Notes under the pieces: generated by a model
What the model saw: the letters and a program-made list of their open reading frames with translations, nothing else
Told to the model about the DNA's origin: nothing
The model's database searches: none
Assembly: GCF_004402235.1 (NCBI RefSeq)
Contig: NZ_SOFS01000045.1
Location: 1-64,000, forward strand
Length of the DNA stretch: 64,000 nucleotides
Origin: Cryobacterium glucosi
GTDB taxonomy: Bacteria; Actinomycetota; Actinomycetes; Actinomycetales; Microbacteriaceae
Direction of reading: 5' to 3'
In this document: one piece after another, positions 1 to 8,345 of the stretch
Layout of the letters: the number at the start of each line of letters is the position of its first letter
Position numbering within the stretch: the stretch's first letter is position 1
Position numbers and translations under genes: made by a program

Positions 1-566
1 GTCCCGGCTCCCGCGGGCCGGCGAGCCGGGCGGGCGGCCCTGGCGGACCGGGTGCCGCCGGCTCGGGCGTCGGGCCGCGGACCGCCGCGAACGCAGGCAG
101 GGTCGACGAGAACGCGCCCGTGGTCTCCTTCCCGTTCCACGTGCTCCCGTTCCGCGAGTTCACGGTCACGGGGGCGGGACGCGCGATCGCGCCGGACTAC
201 CTCGGCGTCGCCCTCACCGAGCTCGCGACCCGGTACGGCGACGCACTCCCGCCGGTGTACCTCACGAGCCTCGGAGCGAGTTTCCCTGACCAGGTCGACA
301 GCCGCGGCGCCGTCGACGACCCGGCCAGGATCGACTACCTCGCCGAACACCTCGTGGCCGCACTCGACGCCGTTGCACCGGGCAAGCCGGCGGCGGGGGT
401 GAGCATGCGCGGGGCCTTTGTCTGGTCGCTGCTCGACGGCTTCGAGTGGACCGCGGGCTACACCCAGCGTTACGGCCTGGTGCGGGTCGACTTCGCAGAC
501 CCCGAGCGGAAGCGCACGCCGAAGTCCTCGTACCGCTGGCTCCAGAAGGTGCTCGCCGCCCGCTGA
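1..566 (+). CDS. GH1-like glycosidase, C-terminal part (5' end outside window), catalytic nucleophile missing
   Basis: The frame is open from base 3 to the stop at 564-566, about 187 residues, so the gene begins before the window. The last 150 residues match the C-terminal part of glycoside hydrolase family 1 (beta-glucosidase type). The end motif FVWSLLDGFEW, the following GYTQRYGLVRVDF and the final KSSYRWL are typical, and FEW is the usual aglycone/glycone-site motif. The GH1 nucleophile motif (I/V)TENG appears here as LTSLG (near 263-277), so the nucleophile Glu is replaced by Ser and the next Asn by Leu. The first ~35 visible residues are Gly/Ala/Arg-rich and do not resemble GH1. The family assignment is firm. 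Activity is doubtful: this could be a pseudoenzyme, a decaying gene or a binding protein. The acid/base half lies outside the window. Confidence 0.75.
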   Translation, partial: PGSRGPASRAGGPGGPGAAGSGVGPRTAANAGRVDENAPVVSFPFHVLPFREFTVTGAGRAIAPDYLGVALTELATRYGDALPPVYLTSLGASFPDQVDSRGAVDDPARIDYLAEHLVAALDAVAPGKPAAGVSMRGAFVWSLLDGFEWTAGYTQRYGLVRVDFADPERKRTPKSSYRWLQKVLAAR

Positions 567-621
567 CCGGCGTCCGGTTCCCGCCCGTTCCCGCCCGCCG
601 AAATCCGCGGCGGGGGATGGG

Positions 622-1356
622 TCAGGGGGTGCGGCGGCGGAGCGTGATCGAGCCGACGACGACCGCTCCCACGATCCACGCCCCGATGATGAGCAGTTCG
701 CCGCCGATGTACGCGGCGTCCTGCGAATTCGAGGCGACCGCCTGGAGGGCGTCGATCGCGTGCGAGAGCGGAAGCCAGTCGCTGATGATCCGCAGGGCGT
801 CCGGAAGCTGGTCGCGGGGGAGGAAGATACCGCCGAGCAGGATCTGCGGGAACACGAGCGCGGGCATGAACTGCACGACCTGGAACTCGGTGCGGGCGAA
901 CGCGCTCGCGAGCAGCCCGAATGTCGTGCCGAGAACCGCGTCGGCGACGGCGACCGCGAGAAGCAACCAGACCGAACCGGCGATCGTGAGGCCGCAGACC
1001 CAGACCGCGTACCCGACCGCGACCGCGGACTGCAGCACCGCGAGCAGCCCGAAGGCGAGGGTGTAGCCGAGGATGAAGTCGCCCTTGCCGAGCGGCATCG
1101 AGAGCAGCCGTTCCAGCGTCCCGGTGCGGCGTTCCCGCAGGGTCGTGATGCTCGTCACGAGGAACATCACGATGAACGGGAACAGGGCGATCATCGCCGG
1201 CCCGATCCTGTCGAACACGGGCGTGTCGGAGAAGATCCACGCCACCAGGCCGATCAGCAGGCTCGGGACGACGAGGAGCAGCACGATCGTGCGGGGGTCG
1301 TGCCGGATCTGGGCGAGCACCCGTCCGGCCGTTGCGAGCGTACGGCGCGGGTTCAC
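622..1356 (-). CDS. ABC-2 type transporter permease
   Basis: A 244-residue integral membrane protein with about six hydrophobic segments, typical of ABC-2 (drug/polysaccharide exporter) permeases. It has a cytoplasmic N-terminus, a first TM near residues 23-43 (IVLLLVVPSLLIGLVAWIF) and the RRTGTLERLLSMPL coupling segment near residues 75-90, a recognisable ABC-2 feature. The start is GTG at 1354-1356, overlapping the stop of the upstream ATPase gene by 4 nt (GTGA), so translation is probably coupled. With that ATPase it forms an exporter of the daunorubicin/multidrug (DrrA-DrrB) type. The substrate cannot be told from sequence. On the minus strand the pair is followed by the convergent GH1-like gene. 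Confidence 0.88.
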   Translation of the reverse strand: MNPRRTLATAGRVLAQIRHDPRTIVLLLVVPSLLIGLVAWIFSDTPVFDRIGPAMIALFPFIVMFLVTSITTLRERRTGTLERLLSMPLGKGDFILGYTLAFGLLAVLQSAVAVGYAVWVCGLTIAGSVWLLLAVAVADAVLGTTFGLLASAFARTEFQVVQFMPALVFPQILLGGIFLPRDQLPDALRIISDWLPLSHAIDALQAVASNSQDAAYIGGELLIIGAWIVGAVVVGSITLRRRTP

Positions 1357-2159
1357 AGCGCACCATCGAATCCGGTCGACCCGGTCCCGGTCGGCCGGCC
1401 TTCGGACGACGGGTCATCGGCTTGCGGGTCTTCTGGCGACGGATGCCGCCGGATCAGGCTCAGGAACGCCGCCTCGACGTCGTCGGTCGCGGTCGACGCG
1501 AGCAGCCCGGCCGGGGTGTCGTCTGCGAGGATCTCACCGTCCCGCATCAGGAGCAGCCGGTCGCAGCGGCTCGCTTCGTCCATGACGTGGCTCGACACGA
1601 GCAGGCTCGTCCCTCCGGCCGCGAGCCGGTGGAACAGCTCCCAGAGCTCCACCCGGAGGACCGGGTCGAGGCCGACGGTGGGTTCGTCGAGCACGAGCAG
1701 CTCGGGGGACCCGAGCAGGGCGCCGGCGAGCGACACCCGGCTGCGCTGGCCGCCGGAGAGCGAACCCGCCAGCTGGCCGGCATATCTTCCCAGGTCGGTC
1801 GCGTCGATCACCCGGTCGACATCGCTCGCGGGGGCGCCGAGCACCGACCGGAAGTACCTCAGGTTCTGCCGCACGGTGAGATCGTCGTAGACACTCGCAT
1901 CCTGCGTGACATAACCGACCCTGTTCCGGAGCGAGACGGAGCCGGCGGGGCGGCCGAGCACGGTGACCTCCCCGGACTGCACGAGCTGGACGCCGACGAT
2001 CGAGCGCATCAGGGTCGTCTTGCCGCATCCGCTCGGCCCGATCAGGCCCACGACGAGGCCACGGGGCACCGTGAGGCTCAACCCGTGCAGCACCGGATGC
2101 CTGCCCCGGCGGGCGAACAGGTCCGTCACGTGGACCGCGGGCGCAGACAGATGGCTCAT
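1353..2159 (-). CDS. ABC transporter ATP-binding protein (exporter type)
   Basis: A 268-residue single nucleotide-binding domain. Visible motifs are Walker A GPSGCGKTT at residues 41-49, Q-loop Gln near 86 (VGYVTQDAS), signature LSGGQRSR at 134-141, Walker B LLVLDEP at 154-160 and the switch His in VSSHVMDE. ATPases of this size paired with an ABC-2 permease drive export of lipids, drugs or peptides at the cytoplasmic membrane. It is the first gene of a two-gene operon, and its stop overlaps the permease GTG start. The C-terminal ~25 residues are Pro/Ser/Gly-rich and probably unstructured. The start at 2159 has only a weak ribosome site. The substrate is unknown. Confidence 0.92.
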   Translation of the reverse strand: MSHLSAPAVHVTDLFARRGRHPVLHGLSLTVPRGLVVGLIGPSGCGKTTLMRSIVGVQLVQSGEVTVLGRPAGSVSLRNRVGYVTQDASVYDDLTVRQNLRYFRSVLGAPASDVDRVIDATDLGRYAGQLAGSLSGGQRSRVSLAGALLGSPELLVLDEPTVGLDPVLRVELWELFHRLAAGGTSLLVSSHVMDEASRCDRLLLMRDGEILADDTPAGLLASTATDDVEAAFLSLIRRHPSPEDPQADDPSSEGRPTGTGSTGFDGAL

Positions 2160-2330
2160 GCCTTTGATTATTCGCCGGTTCGGCCGGAAAGAACCATGGA
2201 TCGGGGGTGTTTCTTGGAGTCTGGTGGGAAGCGGATGAGAGTGTCAGGCGGCGTCGTTATGATGGCACCATTGTTCGTATGCCGCCGCGGCCCGCTCGCT
2301 CGCACCGCTGAAATACAAGGAGACGCTGCC

Positions 2331-2897
2331 ATGGAATGGCTCATCCCGCTACTCATCGTTGTTGTGCTTGTCGTCATCGTCGGAATCTACTTCTGGGCGA
2401 CGTACAACTCCCTCGTGACCCTCAAGGTGCGGGTGGACGAAGCGTGGAGCGACATCACGGTGCAGCTCAAGCGGCGTGCCGACCTCATCCCGAACCTCAT
2501 CGAGACGGTCAAGGGCTACGCGGCGCACGAGAAGGCGGTCTTCGAGAACGTCGCCAAGGCCCGCGCCGAGTCGATCAGTGCGACGACCCCTGCGGATGCC
2601 GCGGCCGCCGAGAACCACATGCAGTCCGCCCTGCGCAGCATCTTCGCGGTCGCGGAAGCGTACCCGCAGCTCCAGGCCAGCCAGAACTACCTGCAGCTGC
2701 AGGCTGAGCTCGTCGACACCGAGGACAAGATCCAGGCGTCGCGCCGCTTCTACAACGGCGGGGTGCGGGAGCTCAACACGAAGATCCAGGTCTTCCCGAA
2801 CAACCTGATCGCGAAGAACCTCGGATTCACCCAGCGCGACTTCTTCGAGGTCACCGACTCCGCAGCCATCGCGGAGCCGCCTCGCGTCCAGTTCTAG
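2331..2897 (+). CDS. lemA: LemA family protein
   Basis: A 188-residue LemA protein. It has an N-terminal transmembrane helix at residues 3-24, then a long helical domain carrying the family motifs YNSLVTLKVRVDEAWSDI and RRADLIPNLIETVKGYAAHE, and ending with an ASRRFYN-type segment and IQVFPNNLIAK. The ATG at 2331 follows AAGGAG (2317-2322) with good spacing. The reading frame continues upstream, but that part antisenses the ABC genes and is not LemA. LemA function is not well defined; it is a membrane protein often found beside HtpX, as here (htpX begins 12 nt downstream). A -10-like TATGAT lies at 2258-2263. The two genes are probably one membrane-quality-control transcript. Confidence 0.93.
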   Translation: MEWLIPLLIVVVLVVIVGIYFWATYNSLVTLKVRVDEAWSDITVQLKRRADLIPNLIETVKGYAAHEKAVFENVAKARAESISATTPADAAAAENHMQSALRSIFAVAEAYPQLQASQNYLQLQAELVDTEDKIQASRRFYNGGVRELNTKIQVFPNNLIAKNLGFTQRDFFEVTDSAAIAEPPRVQF

Positions 2898-2909
2898 CGG
2901 CAGGCCCAG

Positions 2910-3794
2910 ATGTACAGTGCGATCGCGCGGAACAAGCGCAACACCGTTTTCATCATCATCCTCTTCCTGGGGATCATCGCCGGCCTCGGCTGGATTGCCA
3001 ACGCCGTCTACGGTCGCGGCGGCTACGGCATCCTGATCCTCACGATCGTCGTCGCCGCGGGTTACGCCCTCGTGCAGTACTTCGCGGCCGGGCGCCAGGC
3101 GATCGCGATGAGCGGCGGCATCCGGGTGAACAGCAAGGCGGAGCATCCGCGGCTCTGGAACACCGTCGAGAACCTGTCGATCACGACCGGAACGCCGATG
3201 CCGGAGATCTACATCATCAACGACCCCGCGCCGAACGCGTTCGCGACCGGGCGCGACCCGCAGCACGCGATCGTCGCCGCGACGACGGGCCTGCTCGCCA
3301 TCATGGATGACTCCGAACTCGAGGGCGTGATGGCCCACGAACTCGGGCACGTCCGCAACTACGACATCCGGGTGTCGATGGTCGTGTTCGGCCTCGTCGT
3401 CGCGGTCGGCTTCATCTCGGACATGTTCCTGCGGATGGCGTTCTTCGGTCGCAATAACAACAACAACGGCAACCCCGTCGTGATGGTCTTCGGCCTGGTC
3501 GCGATGATCGTGGCACCGCTCGTCGCCAGCATGGTGCAGCTCGCCGTCTCCCGGCAGCGCGAATACCTCGCCGATGCCACGAGCGCGCTGACGACGCGGC
3601 ATCCGGATGCCCTCGCGAGCGCCCTCGCCAAGCTCGAGACCTACGGGCGCCCGATGCAGAAGCAGAACACGTCGATGGCGCACCTGTGGATCGCGAACCC
3701 GCTCAAGCCCGGCATGATGGCGAAGCTGTTCAGCACGCACCCGCCGATCGAGGACCGGATCGACCGCCTGCACGCCATGGGCAACAAGTTCTGA
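2910..3794 (+). CDS. htpX: M48 family zinc metalloprotease (HtpX-like)
   Basis: A 294-residue integral membrane endopeptidase of the M48/HtpX family. Two N-terminal TM helices (about residues 13-32 and 40-59) are followed by the zinc site HELGH at 143-147 (VMAHELGHVRNYDIR). A further TM pair lies near 155-175 and 188-212, and the third zinc ligand is probably Glu218 in SRQREYLADA. HtpX degrades misfolded membrane proteins. A small Asn-rich loop (RNNNNNGN, residues 181-188) lies between the membrane helices. The gene starts 12 nt after lemA, so co-transcription is likely. All catalytic residues are present. Confidence 0.93.
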   Translation: MYSAIARNKRNTVFIIILFLGIIAGLGWIANAVYGRGGYGILILTIVVAAGYALVQYFAAGRQAIAMSGGIRVNSKAEHPRLWNTVENLSITTGTPMPEIYIINDPAPNAFATGRDPQHAIVAATTGLLAIMDDSELEGVMAHELGHVRNYDIRVSMVVFGLVVAVGFISDMFLRMAFFGRNNNNNGNPVVMVFGLVAMIVAPLVASMVQLAVSRQREYLADATSALTTRHPDALASALAKLETYGRPMQKQNTSMAHLWIANPLKPGMMAKLFSTHPPIEDRIDRLHAMGNKF

Positions 3795-3803
3795 CGACTG
3801 CGC

Positions 3804-5015
3804 TCAGGCGAGGAGGGCGGCGAGCGCCGGCGCGAGGGTACCCCGCTGCGCGACCGTGATCTCGGTGAGTCCCTGCCAGAGGGCGGTCGCGCGCAGCACC
3901 GGCGCGAGGCGTTCTGCGGTGTCGGCCGGGGCATCCGCTTCGGCCCAGGCCGCCTGAACGCGCAGCACGCCTGCCTGCCGGTCGTTCTTGAGGTCGACGC
4001 GCCCGACGAGGGTGTCGCCGAGCAGGATCGGCAGCGAGTAGTACCCGAAGACCCGTTTCGGTTCGGGGGTGTAGATCTCGATCCGGTAGTGGAATCCGAA
4101 CAGGCGGAGAGCCCTGGCCCGGTCCCAGACCACGGGGTCGAACGGCGAGAGCACCGCCGCGGCGTCCAGGGACCGCGGCAGCCGGGCGTCCCGGTGCAGC
4201 CAGGCGGCACCGGGCGTGCCACCCGGGCCCCAGCCGGGCACGACGACGGGGATCAGCTCGCTGGCGTCCTCGAGTTCATGGATCGCGACGAGAGTCGCCG
4301 GCGTCTTCAGGCGGAAGTAGTCGGCGAAGTCCTTCGCCGTGCCGATGCCGTGCGCCCGCGCCGACCGGCGGACGAGTTCGCGATGTGCATCGTCCCGGTG
4401 CACCCGGCGGGCCAGCAGCTCCTGGGAAAGAACCTGTCCAGGCAGCGCGTAGACCCGCTCGAACCGGCTGCGGCCCGCGGTGACGACGTCGCCCCAGCGG
4501 AACAGCGTCTCGAGACCGCTCTTGACGTCCGACCAGCCCCACCACGGGCCGCTGCGCTTGTTCGCGTCGTGCTCGATCGCACTCGCCGGCAACGGGCCCT
4601 TATCGGCCAGTTCCGCGAGCAGCCAGTCGAGCATCGGCCGGTTGCCCTGCGACCAGCCGCCCGGCGTCCGCGCCGACCGCTCGCGGAAATCGTCCATCCG
4701 CCAGGCGAACAGCGGCCAGCTCTCGAGGGGCACGAACGAGGCCTCGTGCGCCCAGTACTCGGTATAGCGGGCCTGCTTGCCGACAGCGAAGGTCAGCCGG
4801 TCGAGCTGCGCCTTGTCGTAGCCGCCGAGCCGACTGAACGCCGGCAGGTAATGGCTGCGCTCGAAGACGTTGACCGAGTCGATCTGCAACAGGCCGAGCC
4901 GCGTCACCAGGGCGTCCAGCTGGCGGATGCCCGGGGCGGCCGGGACGGGACGCCCGAATCCCTGGGCGGCCAGGGCCACGCGCCTGGCGAGTGCGGGGGA
5001 GAGGGACTGGACCAT
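3804..5015 (-). CDS. YcaQ/AlkX-type winged-helix DNA glycosylase
   Basis: A 403-residue protein of the YcaQ/AlkZ (HTH_42) superfamily, built of winged-helix repeats. Characterised relatives are monofunctional DNA glycosylases that unhook interstrand crosslinks or remove bulky alkylated bases. The catalytic motif near residues 44-46 reads QID, in the context LLQIDSVNVFERSHYLP. That is the QxD form of the E. coli YcaQ/AlkX branch, not the QxQ form of antibiotic-resistance AlkZ enzymes. A housekeeping repair role is therefore more likely than self-resistance, and no biosynthetic cluster is nearby. The gene faces away from the AI-2E family permease gene across 59 bp. A TAGGGT hexamer on the minus strand (5022-5027) ends 6 nt before the ATG, suggesting a leaderless mRNA. 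Confidence 0.85.
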   Translation of the reverse strand: MVQSLSPALARRVALAAQGFGRPVPAAPGIRQLDALVTRLGLLQIDSVNVFERSHYLPAFSRLGGYDKAQLDRLTFAVGKQARYTEYWAHEASFVPLESWPLFAWRMDDFRERSARTPGGWSQGNRPMLDWLLAELADKGPLPASAIEHDANKRSGPWWGWSDVKSGLETLFRWGDVVTAGRSRFERVYALPGQVLSQELLARRVHRDDAHRELVRRSARAHGIGTAKDFADYFRLKTPATLVAIHELEDASELIPVVVPGWGPGGTPGAAWLHRDARLPRSLDAAAVLSPFDPVVWDRARALRLFGFHYRIEIYTPEPKRVFGYYSLPILLGDTLVGRVDLKNDRQAGVLRVQAAWAEADAPADTAERLAPVLRATALWQGLTEITVAQRGTLAPALAALLA

Positions 5016-5021
5016 TCCTCG

Positions 5022-5027
5022 ACCCTA
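5022..5027 (-). promoter_or_regulatory. -10 element of leaderless promoter for the YcaQ-type gene
   Basis: Minus-strand TAGGGT matches the actinobacterial TANNNT -10 hexamer and ends 6 nt before the ATG at 5015, placing the transcript start at or near the first coding base. No separate ribosome-binding site is needed or clearly present. Inference from position and consensus only. Confidence 0.5.
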
Positions 5028-5062
5028 GCGAGGACCGGGGACAGTGACTGCCTCCGATTGCC

Positions 5063-5068
5063 TAGACT
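5063..5068 (+). promoter_or_regulatory. -10 element of leaderless promoter for the AI-2E family permease gene
   Basis: TAGACT ends 6 nt before the ATG at 5075. Together with the oppositely directed TAGGGT at 5022-5027 it forms a compact divergent promoter within the 59-bp intergenic region. No Shine-Dalgarno sequence is visible before the ATG, which supports a leaderless transcript. Confidence 0.5.
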
Positions 5069-5074
5069 GGTCCG

Positions 5075-6418
5075 ATGACGGAATCCGCGGGTAGGCCGGG
5101 CTGGAGCGCACTCCTCACCGGGCGGCGCAGACGTGCCGCCCCGATCGGCCGGGAGCCCGGCAGCGGGCCAGGCACGGGAGCTCGCACCGCGGCCGGCGAA
5201 CGGGCCGGAGCGGCAGCGATCGCCGTCGTCTCTGCTCCGCCGAACGGCGTCGATGAGAACGTCCCGGCGGGAATCCGGCTCGCCGGCGCGTGGTCGTGGC
5301 GGCTCCTCGCCGTCTTCGCCGTCATCGCCGTCTTCCTGTTCGTCGTCGTGCAGCTCCGGCTCATCGTCATCCCGCTGCTCATCGCCGTGCTGGTCTCCTC
5401 GATCGTGGCGCCCTTCGTCTCCTTTCTCGTGCGGCACCGCTGGCCCAAGGGCCTGGCCATCGCCGTCGCGGTGCTCACCACTCTCCTCGTCCCTGCCGCC
5501 CTGATCACGCTCGCGGCGACCCAGCTCGCCGGCGGCCTCTCCGGCCTCAGCGACCGGCTCGCCGGCTCCTACGGCGACCTCAAGGCGTTGCTGCTCGCGT
5601 CACCGCTGCACCTCACGGAACCGCAGATCAACGACTACCTGCAGCAGGCGCTTGCGGCGATCCAGGCCGACAGCCAGGTCTTCCTGAGCGGCGCACTCTC
5701 GCTCGGCACCTCGCTCGGCCACGGTCTCACCGGGCTGCTGCTCACGCTCTTCAGCCTGCTCTTCCTCCTGATCGACGGCCCCGGAATCTGGGCCTGGATC
5801 GTGCGGATCTTCCCGAGGCGGGCACGGGCGGCGATCGACGGCGCCGGGCAGGCCGGCTGGACCACCCTCGGCAATTTCGCGAAGGTGCAGATCCTCGTCG
5901 CCTCGATCGACGCCCTCGGCATCGGGCTCGGCGCGTTCCTGCTCGGCGTCCCGCTCGCCATCCCGATCGGTGTCCTGGTCTTCCTCGGTTCCTTCATCCC
6001 GATCGTGGGCGCCGTCGCGACCGGCGCCGTCGCCGTCGTGATCGCTCTGCTCTTCAACTCCTGGCCGATCGCGCTCGCCATGCTCGGGGTCGTGCTCCTG
6101 GTCCAGCAGGTCGAAGGGCACGTCCTCCAGCCACTCATCATGGGAACGGCGGTCAAGGTGCATCCGCTCGGCGTTGTGCTCGTCGTCGCTGCGGGTTCGT
6201 TGCTCGCCGGGATCCCGGGGGCGCTCTTCGCGGTTCCGGTCGCGGCCGTGCTCAATGTCATGATCAACTACATTCAGGGCGGCAGTTGGCGTGCCGACCT
6301 CCCTGACGTTCCGCGGGGTACCGGATCGCCGCTGTGGCGGACCGTCCCGCAACGACCCGGCTTCACCAGGACCAGAAGAAATCCGTCCAGCACGACCACT
6401 ACCGAAGGCACCCCATGA
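5075..6418 (+). CDS. AI-2E family transporter (YhhT/PerM-like permease)
   Basis: A 447-residue polytopic membrane protein of the AI-2E family exporter group (PerM/YhhT/TqsA type). A polar N-terminus of ~65 residues rich in Arg, Gly and Ala precedes paired TM helices near 73-115 and 130-150. The middle contains the large loop typical of the family, and the C-terminal half has the usual Gly/Pro-rich TM cluster with VFLGSFIPIVGA and the QQVEGHVLQPLIMG motif. Characterised family members include Na+/H+ antiporters and an AI-2 exporter, so the substrate cannot be assigned. The stop overlaps the ATG of the threonine ammonia-lyase gene by 4 nt (ATGA, 6415-6418), indicating translational coupling. 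Confidence 0.87.
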   Translation: MTESAGRPGWSALLTGRRRRAAPIGREPGSGPGTGARTAAGERAGAAAIAVVSAPPNGVDENVPAGIRLAGAWSWRLLAVFAVIAVFLFVVVQLRLIVIPLLIAVLVSSIVAPFVSFLVRHRWPKGLAIAVAVLTTLLVPAALITLAATQLAGGLSGLSDRLAGSYGDLKALLLASPLHLTEPQINDYLQQALAAIQADSQVFLSGALSLGTSLGHGLTGLLLTLFSLLFLLIDGPGIWAWIVRIFPRRARAAIDGAGQAGWTTLGNFAKVQILVASIDALGIGLGAFLLGVPLAIPIGVLVFLGSFIPIVGAVATGAVAVVIALLFNSWPIALAMLGVVLLVQQVEGHVLQPLIMGTAVKVHPLGVVLVVAAGSLLAGIPGALFAVPVAAVLNVMINYIQGGSWRADLPDVPRGTGSPLWRTVPQRPGFTRTRRNPSSTTTTEGTP

Positions 6419-7650
6419 CCAACCTGTCCCTCGTCGGGCCGAGCCTCGCCGAGTTCGAAGCCGCCCGCGCCGTGGTCTCCCAGGTCGCCGCCGTGACCCC
6501 GATGGAAGGCTCCCGCTACCTGAGCGCGGTCCTCGGCGCCGAGGTGCACCTCAAGTGCGAGAACCTGCAACGCACCGGTTCGTACAAGATCCGTGGAGCG
6601 TACAACCGCCTCTCGAAGCTCACCGACGAGGAGAAGGAACACGGCGTCGTGGCGGCCTCGGCCGGGAACCACGCCCAGGGCGTTGCGTTCGCCGCCCGCG
6701 AGCTCGGCATCAAGGCCACGATCTTCATGCCCGTCGGCGTCGCCCTGCCCAAGCTCCAGGCCACCAGGGACTATGGCGCGCACGTCATCCTCCGGGGCAG
6801 CACGGTCGCCGAGCCGTTGCTTGCCGCCGCGGCGTACGCCGCGGAGACCGGTGCGATCCTGATCCCGCCGTTCGACCACGCGGACGTGATCGCCGGCCAG
6901 GGAACGCTGGGCCTCGAGATCCTCGACCAGGTTCCCGACCTGCACACCGTCGTCGTCCCGATCGGCGGCGGCGGACTCATCTCCGGCGTCGCGAGCGCGC
7001 TGAAGCAGAAGGCGCTCCTCGACGGTCGCACGATCCGGATCATCGGCGTGCAGGCCGCCAACGCCGCCGCCTACCCGCCATCCATCGAGGCAGGGAAGGC
7101 GATCGAGGTGCCGATCCTGCCGACGATCGCCGACGGCATCGCCGTAGCGAAGCCGGGGCTGCTCAACTTCGAGATCATCAGGGACGTGGTCGACGAGATC
7201 GTCACCGTCACAGAGGACGACACCGCCCGTGCGCTTCTCGTGCTCCTCGAACGCGCGAAGCTCGTCGTCGAACCGGCCGGCGCCGTCGCGGTCGCAGCCA
7301 TCCTGGCCGGCAAGGTCACCCCGGATGGCCCCACCGTTGCGATCCTCAGCGGGGGCAATATCGACCCCCTGCTGATGCAGCGTGTCATCAGCCACGGCCT
7401 TGCGGCATCCGGTCGGTATCTCACCCTGCGCATCATGCTGCCGGACCGCCCCGGACAGCTCGCCCGCATCTCCGAGCTGCTCGCCGAAGCGCACGCCAAT
7501 GTCGTCGAGGTCCTGCACACCCGGCACGGCGTCGGACTGCAGATCAGCGAGGTCGAACTCAACGTCAGCGTCGAGACCCGCGGCCCCGACCACCGCCAGC
7601 ACGTCGTCGACGTACTCACCTCGGCCGGTTACGACCCCCAGATCGACTGA
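6415..7650 (+). CDS. ilvA: Threonine ammonia-lyase (threonine dehydratase)
   Basis: A 411-residue fold-type II PLP enzyme converting L-threonine to 2-oxobutanoate and ammonia, the entry to isoleucine synthesis. The PLP lysine is Lys58 in GSYKIRGAYN. The phosphate-binding glycine loop GGGGLISG and the C-terminal SGGNID motif are present. A single ACT-like regulatory domain (about residues 340-411, starting YLTLRIMLPDRPGQLARISE) follows. Its length fits the short IlvA/TdcB-like form with one ACT domain found in actinobacteria. The ATG at 6415 overlaps the stop of the upstream permease gene, so an in-frame start 81 nt earlier is unlikely. The gene converges on greA with a long palindrome between them. 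Confidence 0.92.
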   Translation: MTNLSLVGPSLAEFEAARAVVSQVAAVTPMEGSRYLSAVLGAEVHLKCENLQRTGSYKIRGAYNRLSKLTDEEKEHGVVAASAGNHAQGVAFAARELGIKATIFMPVGVALPKLQATRDYGAHVILRGSTVAEPLLAAAAYAAETGAILIPPFDHADVIAGQGTLGLEILDQVPDLHTVVVPIGGGGLISGVASALKQKALLDGRTIRIIGVQAANAAAYPPSIEAGKAIEVPILPTIADGIAVAKPGLLNFEIIRDVVDEIVTVTEDDTARALLVLLERAKLVVEPAGAVAVAAILAGKVTPDGPTVAILSGGNIDPLLMQRVISHGLAASGRYLTLRIMLPDRPGQLARISELLAEAHANVVEVLHTRHGVGLQISEVELNVSVETRGPDHRQHVVDVLTSAGYDPQID

Positions 7651-7668
7651 GGGTCGCGTCGCGGGACG

Positions 7669-7732
7669 ACTGTGGCCGTTACGGTCGACTGCGGCCCGTG
7701 CACGGGGCGCAGTCGACCGTAACGGCCACAGT
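7669..7732. terminator. Long palindrome between convergent ilvA and greA (probable bidirectional terminator)
   Basis: Two perfect 25-nt complementary arms (7669-7693 and 7708-7732) flank a 14-nt centre that itself contains CCCGTG/CACGGG, so almost the whole 64 nt can fold on itself. It lies between the stops of two converging genes. There is no T-run on either side, so it is not a classical intrinsic terminator. Terminator function is inferred from position and symmetry. Confidence 0.7.
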
Positions 7733-7746
7733 TGCCGCGGATGCTG

Positions 7747-8238
7747 CTAGTCGCCGCCCCAGGTTTCGACGGCGAAGATCTCCACGGCGATTTCCTTGCC
7801 GTTCGGGGTGGTGTAGCTCGTCTTCGATCCGACCTTGAGGCCGAGGATCGCGGCGCCGAGCGGGCTCTGCTCGCTGTAGACGTTGAGGTCGCTGTCGCCG
7901 GCGATCTCGCGGCTGCCGATCAGGAAGCGCTCCTCGTCACCGGCGATGGTGGCGGTGATCACGGTTCCGGACTCGACAACGCCCTTGCTCTCGGGGGCGT
8001 GGCCGACCTCGGCGTTGCGGAGCAGCACGATGAGCGTGCGGATGCGCGCCTCCTGCTTGCCCTGTTCGTCCTTCGCCGCGTGGTACCCCGAGTTCTCCTT
8101 GAGGTCGCCCTCTTCACGCGCGGATTCGATCTTCTTCGCGATCTCGATCCGGCCGACGGTGCTCAGGGCCTCCAGCTCGGAGGCGAGGCGGTCGTACGCC
8201 TCCTGCGTCAGCCAGGTGACGGTGGTTTCAGTAGTCAT
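7747..8238 (-). CDS. greA: Transcription elongation factor GreA
   Basis: A 163-residue GreA. The N-terminal coiled-coil hairpin (about residues 12-80) carries the segment AREEGDLKENSGYHAAKDEQ near 40-59, whose tip acidic residues enter the RNA polymerase secondary channel to stimulate cleavage of backtracked RNA. The C-terminal FKBP-like domain contains the SPLGAAILGLKVG motif. The length fits actinobacterial GreA. The ATG at 8238 follows a GGAGGAG-type ribosome site on the minus strand. The gene is monocistronic: DUF4307 upstream has its own terminator and ilvA converges from the other side. Confidence 0.95.
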   Translation of the reverse strand: MTTETTVTWLTQEAYDRLASELEALSTVGRIEIAKKIESAREEGDLKENSGYHAAKDEQGKQEARIRTLIVLLRNAEVGHAPESKGVVESGTVITATIAGDEERFLIGSREIAGDSDLNVYSEQSPLGAAILGLKVGSKTSYTTPNGKEIAVEIFAVETWGGD

Positions 8239-8345
8239 GGGTGGGTCTCCTCCTCATGCTCGAGTCATGCGTGTGGTACCGGATGTGCGTGATCGTGCGG
8301 TGTTGTGTGCGTGATTCCGGGCGGATCGCAGCAGGAAAACAACGC

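Noticed and set aside
418..1890. Long plus-strand reading frames (490 aa and others) opposite the ABC exporter genes
   Set aside because: They are antisense shadows of well-supported genes; their translation is Arg/Asp/Glu-rich low-complexity with no family match.
3804..5015. YcaQ-type gene as a self-resistance gene for a genotoxin cluster
   Set aside because: The catalytic motif is QID (QxD housekeeping branch) and no biosynthetic genes lie in the window.
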